A stretch of 7,374 nucleotides of DNA, from NCBI GenBank assembly GCA_025351555.1, contig JANXVS010000598.1, forward strand, positions 1 to 7,374. The letters run 5' to 3'. The position numbers and the translations under genes were made by a program. This document shows positions 1 to 4,763 of this stretch, piece by piece. Under the pieces are notes generated by a model. It worked only from the letters and a program-made list of their open reading frames with translations, was not told where the DNA came from and did not search any database. The DNA comes from Pseudomonadota bacterium (GTDB taxonomy: Bacteria > Pseudomonadota > Gammaproteobacteria > Xanthomonadales > Rhodanobacteraceae). The first letter of the stretch is position 1, and each line of letters opens with the position of its first letter.

Positions 1-84
1 CGGAGAGGAAAAGCCGACGGCGACGTTGCCTTCCAGAAAAGCACGAACCTCGTCCAGAGATACAAGCGATTGCGTATTGAGCAT
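1..84 (-). CDS. Integrase/transposase of an insertion sequence, N-terminal 28 codons only (cut by window edge)
   Basis: Only the first 28 residues are visible, beginning MLNTQSLVSLDEVRAFLEG. The motif 'LVSLDEVRAFLEG.. VGF' resembles, from memory, the N-terminus of a family of DDE-type integrase-core transposases found in many proteobacteria, in which a helix-turn-helix region precedes the rve catalytic domain. The catalytic part would lie outside the window, so activity cannot be judged. The start at 84 is chosen because GGAGG (minus strand, 98-94) sits 9 nt upstream. A second in-frame ATG at 93-91 directly abuts that GGAGG and is too close to be used. Two direct repeats just upstream (111-132 and 147-168) fit transposase-binding sites near an element end. 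The family call is from memory of similar proteins and is moderate. The presence of a minus-strand coding start with a good ribosome binding site is directly seen. Confidence 0.55.
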   Translation of the reverse strand, partial: MLNTQSLVSLDEVRAFLEGNVAVGFSSP

Positions 85-110
85 TACGATCATCCTCCAA
101 GGATGACCGC

Positions 111-132
111 TCAGGCTCAAGTGTCGTTGGAA
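111..132. repeat. Subterminal direct repeat, copy 1 (probable mobile-element end)
   Basis: This 22-bp copy matches positions 147-168 at 19 of 22 positions. The shared core reads CAGGCTCA, then one variable base, then GTGTC, one variable base, and TTGGAA. The two copies are 36 bp apart start to start and lie between the transposase start (84) and the non-element DNA. Duplicated sites of this size at the ends of IS elements usually bind the transposase. That role is inference here. Confidence 0.6.
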
Positions 133-146
133 TCACGTAGCCCCCT

Positions 147-168
147 CCAGGCTCATGTGTCATTGGAA
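147..168. repeat. Subterminal direct repeat, copy 2; likely marks the outer end of the mobile element
   Basis: This is the second copy of the repeat at 111-132, with three differences. Reading inward from the flank on the minus strand it begins TTCCAATGACAC. It is the last recognisable element-like sequence before the host DNA, so the element boundary probably lies close to position 168-172. The other end of the element is outside the window, so neither a target-site duplication nor the exact boundary can be verified. Confidence 0.5.
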
Positions 169-321
169 GAGGCTGAAGCTGGACTTGCGCGCCCTTTCCC
201 CGTACGCTTGCACCCGAGCGCAGGCCCGCCCAGCGCGCCGGCAAGCACCGGTGCAACGCACGACCCGTCCGCGCAGTCCGACTTTTTCAACGCCATGCCC
301 ATGCCCGAAACCGGCGCATAA
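169..321 (+). pseudogene. Possible C-terminal remnant of a gene interrupted by the mobile element
   Basis: An open frame runs from the putative element end to a TAA at 319-321, ending in ...SDFFNAMPMPETGA. Over roughly the last 45 codons most third positions are G or C, as expected for coding DNA in this genome, while the part upstream of about 169 is element sequence. That would fit a host gene whose 3' end survives after insertion of the element. The residues are not recognised, the stretch is Pro/Ala-rich, and an overlapping frame (155-520) is also open. The call is therefore weak, and chance openness in GC-rich DNA is a fair alternative. Confidence 0.2.
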
Positions 322-533
322 GGTTCAGGTCAATCATTGTTCGTCCGGGAATTGCAGGGCGGCAATGGGATGGCGAGTTGCGGGGTTTCGCCTGCGGTCG
401 CACCCGATCCTTCAACGGTGCAGCCTCCGCCACAAGGCGATGTTCACAAAGACGACTTTTTCTCAATTTTCCACATTGCCGATAAATGTACATGGCTGCG
501 TGAGCAGCGCGAACGCATGACGAACCCGCAGGC
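322..533. other. Gene-free stretch upstream of scpA
   Basis: No convincing gene is seen here. Short open frames exist on both strands (for example 337-537 plus and 287-535 minus), but none has a ribosome binding site, a recognisable domain or convincing codon use. The right part (about 450-495) is locally AT-rich compared with its surroundings, as expected for a promoter or leader region of the scpA operon. It also holds the 8-bp palindrome ATGTACAT at 486-493. Confidence 0.5.
458..486 (+). promoter_or_regulatory. Weak sigma70-like promoter candidate for scpA-scpB-rluB
   Basis: GATAAA at 481-486 resembles a -10 box (ATAA core) and TTTTCT at 458-463 is a poor -35 match with a 17-bp spacer, inside an AT-rich island in otherwise GC-rich DNA. 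It lies 47 bp before the scpA start on the correct strand. The match is weak, so position and context carry most of the argument. Confidence 0.22.
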
Positions 534-1382
534 ATGACTATCCAGACCGTCGAAAGTCTCGATCACGAGGCGACGGGCATCTTTACCCCGGTGCCGCAGC
601 AGCAGGAAATGCCGCTGGCGATGGTGCGTGGTCAGCCGGTGCTGGTGATGCCGCAGGATCTGTATATCCCGCCGGACGCGCTCGAGGTCATCCTCGAAGC
701 GTTCGAGGGCCCGCTGGATCTGCTGCTGTACCTGATCCGGCGGCAGAATCTGGATATCCTGGACATACCCGTCGCCGAGATCACGCGCCAGTACATCGAC
801 TACATCGACCTGATGCAGGACATGCGCCTGGAACTGGCCGCCGAATACTTGGTGATGGCAGCGATCCTGGCCGAGATCAAATCGCGCCTGCTGCTGCCGC
901 GGCCGCCGCAGGCCGAGAGTGTCGAAGGCGATCCGCGCGCCGAACTCGTGCGCCGCTTGCAGGAATACGAGCGCTTCAAAAAAGCAGCGGCCGACATCGA
1001 GGCCATGCCGCGGCTGGAACGCGATTTTTCCGTCGCCAATGCCTTTGTGCCGGACAAGAATGTGATTCATCTGCCGCCGCCGGTGGAATTGCGCGAATTG
1101 CTGCTGGCACTCAAGGATGTACTCAAGCGCGCTGAACTCACCGGCCGCCACGCGATTCAGCGCGAGGCACTATCCGTGCGCAACCGCATGAGCGACGTGC
1201 TCAATGCGCTGAGCGATGGCGGTTTTCATCCGTTTGAAAAGTTGTTCAATCCCGATGAAGGACGCCCAGGCATCATTGTCACTTTCCTTGCCCTGCTGGA
1301 ATTGGCCAAGGAACACCTGATCGAGATCATGCAGAGCGAACCGCTGGCACCGATCTATCTTAAATCCCTAGCCACTGTATGA
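534..1382 (+). CDS. scpA: Segregation and condensation protein A (kleisin subunit of SMC-ScpAB)
   Basis: ScpA is the kleisin that bridges the two heads of the SMC dimer and, with ScpB, forms the condensin-like complex that organises and segregates the chromosome in the cytoplasm. The 282-residue product carries the family signature FEGPLDLLLYLIRRQ at about residues 57-71, followed by NLDILDIPVAEITRQYIDYI. It continues with the EIKSRLLLP helix (114-122) and the C-terminal winged helix that contacts the other SMC head (about 231-278: FHPFEKLF...PGIIVTFLALLELAKEHLIEI). The N-terminal leader of about 40 residues ending PQDLYIPPDALEVI matches the xanthomonad-type ScpA as I recall it. The ATG at 534 is preceded only by a weak AGG-like site, and an internal ATG at 609 (residue 26) has no better one, so the exact start is slightly uncertain. 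It is the first gene of the scpA-scpB-rluB cluster. Confidence 0.95.
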   Translation: MTIQTVESLDHEATGIFTPVPQQQEMPLAMVRGQPVLVMPQDLYIPPDALEVILEAFEGPLDLLLYLIRRQNLDILDIPVAEITRQYIDYIDLMQDMRLELAAEYLVMAAILAEIKSRLLLPRPPQAESVEGDPRAELVRRLQEYERFKKAAADIEAMPRLERDFSVANAFVPDKNVIHLPPPVELRELLLALKDVLKRAELTGRHAIQREALSVRNRMSDVLNALSDGGFHPFEKLFNPDEGRPGIIVTFLALLELAKEHLIEIMQSEPLAPIYLKSLATV

Positions 1383-1384
1383 GT

Positions 1385-1504
1385 GCGATCGTCCCTGATC
1401 GCGAGAATCAAGAAGCGGTCATCCATGAGCGCATAGATATTTTTGCGATCATCCATGATCGCGGACATCAAGAAGCAGCCATCCATAGCTGCACTTTTAA
1501 TAAA
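1385..1504 (+). repeat. Array of four 30-bp hairpin units filling the scpA-scpB gap
   Basis: Four units start at exactly 1385, 1415, 1445 and 1475. Each has a 6-nt arm, a 6-nt loop, a 6-nt arm and a 12-nt spacer. Unit 1 pairs GCGATC with GATCGC perfectly around loop GTCCCT. Unit 2 pairs GCGGTC with GAGCGC (one mismatch) around ATCCAT. Unit 3 pairs GCGATC with GATCGC perfectly around ATCCAT. Unit 4 pairs GCAGCC with AGCTGC (one mismatch next to the loop) around ATCCAT. Units 1 and 3 also share the spacer end ATCAAGAA and agree at 25 of 30 positions, while the spacers of units 2 and 4 are AT-rich. The array begins 2 bp after the scpA stop and ends 2 bp before the first possible scpB ATG. It resembles the short extragenic palindromes common in Xanthomonadales, but is arranged in strict phase. 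It may act as an RNA structure affecting scpB translation or mRNA stability; that is inference. Confidence 0.85.
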
Positions 1505-1506
1505 GA

Positions 1507-2274
1507 ATGTACAAAATGATCGAATTTCCACAACTCAAACGCATCGTCGAAGCCGCCCTGCTTGCAGCCGCACAGCCGCTGTCGCTGCCCCAGCTGTTGG
1601 CCCTGTTCAGCGAAACCGAAATGCCCAGCCACGATGATCTGGCGCGCGCGCTCGAGGAACTTGGCCGCGATTGCGCCGAGCGCGGCGTGGAGTTGCGCGA
1701 AGTCGCTTCGGGTTTCCGCTATCAGATCCGCGAAGACGTCCACGTCTGGGTCGCGCGCTTGTGGACCGAGCGCCAGACCAAGTATTCACGCGCCCTGCTG
1801 GAAACGCTGGCGCTGATCGGCTATCGCCAACCGATCACGCGCGGCGAGATCGAGCAGATTCGCGGTGTCGCTGTGTCGACCAATATCATCAAGACCCTGG
1901 AAGAACGTGAATGGGTGCGCGTGGTCGGCTATCGCGACGTGCCTGGAAAACCAGCGCTGTTTGGCACCACTCGCATGTTTCTGGACTACTTCAACCTCAA
2001 ATCGCTCGACGAGCTGCCCGCACTGAGCGAAATCCGCGATATCGAAGAGTTTGATCCACAACTGACCCTGGGGCCGGTCGCAATGTCCCCACTGGATTCA
2101 GAAGACGATAATGTAGCCGAAGAAAATATGGATGATGCGACATCTTCCCCTTTGCAAGATGATGCCCACGACCCCGCGGTGACCGTGGCGTCCGATTCCC
2201 TCCCCGCCCTCGATGGCGACCCTGAAACCACTGCCGCATCGCACGCCGATGCCGCCCCGGAGCACACCGCATGA
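1507..2274 (+). CDS. scpB: Segregation and condensation protein B (winged-helix subunit of SMC-ScpAB)
   Basis: ScpB dimerises and binds the central part of ScpA in the SMC complex that compacts and segregates chromosomes. The product, up to 255 residues, has the usual two winged-helix domains. The first spans about residues 8-85 (LKRIVEAALLAAAQPLSLPQL... FRYQIREDV). The second spans about 93-165 with the strongly conserved stretch YSRALLETLALIGYRQPITRGEIEQIRGV followed by IIKTLEERE and PGKPALFGTT. After about residue 195 comes a 60-residue acidic Asp/Glu/Ala tail of low complexity, common in this branch. There are two candidate starts, ATG 1507 and ATG 1516. The AAAGAA at 1502-1507 is better spaced (8 nt) for 1516, but neither has a good ribosome binding site. 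The gap to scpA is a hairpin array rather than the overlap often seen in this gene pair. The stop overlaps the rluB start (ATGA). Confidence 0.95.
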   Translation: MYKMIEFPQLKRIVEAALLAAAQPLSLPQLLALFSETEMPSHDDLARALEELGRDCAERGVELREVASGFRYQIREDVHVWVARLWTERQTKYSRALLETLALIGYRQPITRGEIEQIRGVAVSTNIIKTLEEREWVRVVGYRDVPGKPALFGTTRMFLDYFNLKSLDELPALSEIRDIEEFDPQLTLGPVAMSPLDSEDDNVAEENMDDATSSPLQDDAHDPAVTVASDSLPALDGDPETTAASHADAAPEHTA

Positions 2275-3785
2275 ACGCGCCCACGCGCACTGTCCTTTCT
2301 CTAAAACGCTCGCATGGCGATGTTCCCGCCGTCGAGGAGCGCCTGCACAAAGTGCTGGCCAACGCGGGCCTGGGCTCACGCCGTATGCTCGAACAACGCA
2401 TCGAAACCGGAGAGGTGAAGGTCAACGGCGCGGTTGCCGTACTTGGCTCGAGCGTACGCGCGGGCGACCGCGTCGAGCTCGACGCCAAGCTCTTCGTCGC
2501 CGTCAACGACAGCACCGAACATGCGCAGGTGCTGGTGTTCCACAAACCTGAAGGCGTCGTCACCACGCGCGACGATCCGGAAGGCCGGCCCACCGTGTTC
2601 GAACAGCTGCCGCGCCTGAAGGGTGCACGCTGGATCACGGTCGGACGCTTGGATATCAACACCACCGGACTGCTGCTGTTGACCACCGACGGTGCACTTG
2701 CGCATGCATTGATGCATCCGAGCACCGAAGTCGAGCGCGAGTATATCTGCCGCGTTCACGGTGAAGTGCCGGACGAAACCCTGGAAAGGCTCAAGAGCGG
2801 CGTCGAGCTGGAAGACGGTCCGGCGCGATTTGAAGAGCTGGCTGTGATCAGTCGTGGCGACAGCCATTCCTGGTTCCGCGTGGTGATCCGTGAAGGCCGC
2901 AATCGCGAAGTTCGGCGCATGTGGGAATCCCAAGGAATGATGGTCAGCCGGCTCAAGCGCGTGCGCTATGGCAACATAGAATTGCCGCGCGGCTTGCTCA
3001 AGGGCCGCAGCGAAACCCTGGATGCGCCGTTGGTCAAAGCCTTGCGCACCCTGGTGGGCGCTGCCGATCCGGAACCGACATTGACGTTGCAGCCGGTGAT
3101 CGGCCAGCGCCGGGCGAGCAAACCGAGCAATGAATTCCGCCCGGCGCCACGCACACAACAGGCGTGGACAGGCGCGGGCGACGAGGCCCGCGAAATCCGC
3201 GCCTACGATCGCATCCGCGAGGACAAGCCGTTTTCCACACGTCCCGGCGGCGGCCGAGGCAAGCCGGGCGGCAAGCGCAAACCACAGCGTGGCGGCGCAC
3301 CACCGGGGCAAAATCGCGATCCGCGCATGGCCGGCCCGCGGCCACCGCGTCGTGGAGGACCACGTCCCGGTTCACCTGCTCAGGCGCATGTGGGCGTCTA
3401 TCAGCCGCCACGCCCCTGGGCGGCCGGCGACAACGCCAACGGGCCGCGGCCACCGCGTCGCGGCCAATCACGCCCAGGCGGATTCAACGCGAACTCCCCA
3501 GCAGATCAACGCGGGCCGCGCAGACCCCAAGGTCAGGGCAAACCAGGCGGCTGGCGACCGCCGGTAACCGGTGGTTTTGCCGAACGCAACGAGCAACGTC
3601 CGCGACGTGCGGGCACGGGGCCGCGCGCCAATGCAAATTCCAACTATGCGCCACGCGGCGACCAGCAACCGCGTCGCCCCGATCAGGCGCTGCCGCGTGA
3701 CGATATCGGCAATCGCATGCCGACTCAGGACAACCGCCCACAGCGCCCGCCGGGCGGTGGCAAGCCGCGCCGGCCGCAGCGTTAG
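2271..3785 (+). CDS. rluB: 23S rRNA pseudouridine synthase B with long RGG/RP-rich tail
   Basis: RluB-type enzymes isomerise one uridine of 23S rRNA near the peptidyl transferase centre (U2605 in E. coli numbering) to pseudouridine. The 504-residue product opens with an S4 RNA-binding domain (about residues 21-75: EERLHKVLANAGLGSRRMLEQRI). The RsuA/RluB catalytic domain follows (about 85-255), with the signature GRLDINTTGLLLLT and catalytic Asp128, plus EREYICRVHG and REGRNREVRRMW. The core ends near residue 265. The remaining 230 residues are a basic, low-complexity tail rich in Arg, Pro and Gly, with the block GPRPPRRG occurring twice (355-362 and 391-398). Such tails are frequent in RluB of gamma- and betaproteobacteria but this one is long, since E. 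coli RluB is under 300 residues. RluE/RsuA are less likely because of gene context and the extended tail. The ATG overlaps the scpB stop by 4 bp, so translational coupling is likely. Confidence 0.93.
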   Translation: MNAPTRTVLSLKRSHGDVPAVEERLHKVLANAGLGSRRMLEQRIETGEVKVNGAVAVLGSSVRAGDRVELDAKLFVAVNDSTEHAQVLVFHKPEGVVTTRDDPEGRPTVFEQLPRLKGARWITVGRLDINTTGLLLLTTDGALAHALMHPSTEVEREYICRVHGEVPDETLERLKSGVELEDGPARFEELAVISRGDSHSWFRVVIREGRNREVRRMWESQGMMVSRLKRVRYGNIELPRGLLKGRSETLDAPLVKALRTLVGAADPEPTLTLQPVIGQRRASKPSNEFRPAPRTQQAWTGAGDEAREIRAYDRIREDKPFSTRPGGGRGKPGGKRKPQRGGAPPGQNRDPRMAGPRPPRRGGPRPGSPAQAHVGVYQPPRPWAAGDNANGPRPPRRGQSRPGGFNANSPADQRGPRRPQGQGKPGGWRPPVTGGFAERNEQRPRRAGTGPRANANSNYAPRGDQQPRRPDQALPRDDIGNRMPTQDNRPQRPPGGGKPRRPQR

Positions 3786-3801
3786 TTCTTATTCCTGACC
3801 G

Positions 3802-3825
3802 GCGTCGTATCACTCGATACGACGC
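3802..3825. terminator. Perfect 10-bp stem hairpin between convergent rluB and the csgG-like gene
   Basis: GCGTCGTATC (3802-3811) and GATACGACGC (3816-3825) are perfectly complementary around the 4-nt loop ACTC, 17 bp after the rluB stop. No run of T follows on either strand, so it is a strong hairpin without a classical intrinsic-terminator tail. Its position at the meeting point of two convergent genes suggests bidirectional termination or 3'-end protection. Confidence 0.6.
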
Positions 3826-3827
3826 GG

Positions 3828-3857
3828 GCAGAAAAGTATACGAGTAGCTCTTTCTGC
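3828..3857. terminator. Second, weaker hairpin on the csgG-like side of the convergent gap
   Basis: GCAGAAA (3828-3834) pairs with TTTCTGC (3851-3857) across a 16-nt loop. It lies 7 bp after the stop of the minus-strand csgG-like gene and immediately next to the 10-bp stem hairpin, so the pair may work together. The long loop and low GC content make it much weaker than its neighbour. Confidence 0.3.
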
Positions 3858-3864
3858 GACAGGA

Positions 3865-4578
3865 CTAGTCGAGCTTCAGCGCCTTCTTGTCGCCCTGACG
3901 GCGCTTCTGTTCCTTGGCGTTGAAATCAGCTTCGCAGCCGTTGCGCTTGACCATGACGCAGTCCAGGTAGTCGCTCGCTTCAACCAGGGCGGCGCGGATC
4001 GCCTTACCTGCCGGCGTGTTTTCCTCATGTGCTAGGTTGCCGCCAAAGCCGCCGCGGTACACCGCGACCGAGACGCCACCACCCTTGCTGCGGCCCTCGA
4101 CGGTGCGCGAGAAATCCACGTCGCCGGTTTCGGTGTTGATGACCCGTAGATCCACGGCAAGATAGGCCTCGCTCGACTTGCCGCCCAGGCCAATGCCCTT
4201 GAAGCTGAAGCCACCGCCGGTGCTCGAGGTGTTTTCCTCGTACGCGCTGACCGTGCCGGTGATGAGGTACTGCGCGCCGGTCAATTTGCCGATCTTCGCG
4301 CCGGTGCCGCGCGCGACGCGGCCGGACGCCGCAAGATTCTGCTCCTCCAGGACGTTCTGCAACTTCTGCCGCTCGACGATCTTGAAATCACCGCTGGAAG
4401 ACAACTCATTGGAAAGCATGCCGGACAATTCCCAGCCGACGCCGCCGCGCCACCACGCTGCGCCCGACTGATTGGTGAATTCAGCCACACCGATCACTGG
4501 CTGTCCGCCCGCCAACGCACTGCCAGCCGCCGTCGCTGCGACCAGCGCCATTGCCACATTCAAAAGAAGCTTCTTCAT
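3865..4578 (-). CDS. Exported CsgG/HfaB-family protein without a lipoprotein cysteine
   Basis: CsgG-type proteins are best known as the outer-membrane pore that secretes curli subunits; many shorter relatives are periplasmic or outer-membrane proteins of unknown role. The 237-residue product starts with a Sec signal peptide (MKKLLLNVAMALVAATAAGSALA, broken near residue 23 by an AxA-type site before GGQPVIGV). CsgG-like features follow: IGVAEFTNQSG (29-39), FKIVERQKLQNVLEEQNL (65-82), TGAQYLITGTV (100-110) and a Gly-rich segment (121-133). Next comes DLRVINTETGDV (143-154). The C-terminus is lysine-rich, with two cysteines (207, 215) that could form a disulphide. Unlike CsgG it has no lipobox cysteine, and no csgA, B, E or F lies nearby, so a curli role is not supported. 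The ATG at 4578 has GGGGAG 6 nt upstream. It is divergent from the DUF255 gene and convergent with rluB. Confidence 0.75.
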   Translation of the reverse strand: MKKLLLNVAMALVAATAAGSALAGGQPVIGVAEFTNQSGAAWWRGGVGWELSGMLSNELSSSGDFKIVERQKLQNVLEEQNLAASGRVARGTGAKIGKLTGAQYLITGTVSAYEENTSSTGGGFSFKGIGLGGKSSEAYLAVDLRVINTETGDVDFSRTVEGRSKGGGVSVAVYRGGFGGNLAHEENTPAGKAIRAALVEASDYLDCVMVKRNGCEADFNAKEQKRRQGDKKALKLD

Positions 4579-4643
4579 GGTTCACTCCCCGTCAAAATGG
4601 ATTTGAAACTCACTAGCGCAATCTCAAGCCGTAACATTCTAGC

Positions 4644-4676
4644 CATGTGTGCGCGCAAGATACCAGCGCACACGTG
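4644..4676. promoter_or_regulatory. Operator-like inverted repeat in the divergent promoter region
   Basis: CATGTGTGCGC (4644-4654) and GCGCACACGTG (4666-4676) form an inverted repeat with 10 of 11 positions complementary (the remaining pair is T:G) around 11 nt. Eight consecutive positions (GTGTGCGC / GCGCACAC) are perfect. It lies between the csgG-like start (4578) and the DUF255 start (4764), where a regulator could act on both genes. A -10-like TAGAAT on the minus strand (4641-4636) lies next to it. Binding by a regulator is inference; an RNA hairpin is an alternative. Confidence 0.45.
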
Positions 4677-4763
4677 AACTTATTGTCTCCACGCGGGCAT
4701 CACGTCGCAAACGTAGACTCCCACCTAGCTAAACGCCAGAAAGCCCATTTAGAGAACATTCCT

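Noticed and set aside
245..254. 10-bp palindrome GCACCGGTGC
   Set aside because: A single GC-rich 10-bp palindrome with no partner or promoter context is expected by chance.
287..535. 82-codon minus-strand open frame before scpA
   Set aside because: No ribosome binding site and no recognised domain; an open frame of this size is expected by chance in this composition.
444..1151. 235-codon open frame on the minus strand
   Set aside because: It lies antisense to scpA, whose protein matches its family end to end; the minus-strand product is Gln/Arg/His-rich and is a GC-driven shadow.
1385..1504. CRISPR array
   Set aside because: The period is regular, but the units are only 30 bp with 12-nt partly conserved spacers, the repeats are not identical, and no cas gene is present.
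2376..3311. 311-codon open frame on the minus strand
   Set aside because: It is antisense to rluB and has no ribosome binding site or recognisable domain; long antisense frames are expected in GC-rich coding DNA.
3130..3700. Overlapping plus-strand frames inside the rluB tail region
   Set aside because: They are Arg/Ala-rich out-of-frame readings of the low-complexity tail; the RluB frame is continuous and ends in the same composition.
4647..4763. GTG start giving the DUF255 protein 39 extra residues
   Set aside because: The added residues lack family character, would bury the signal peptide, and overlap the dyad at 4644-4676; ATG 4764 begins a standard signal peptide.
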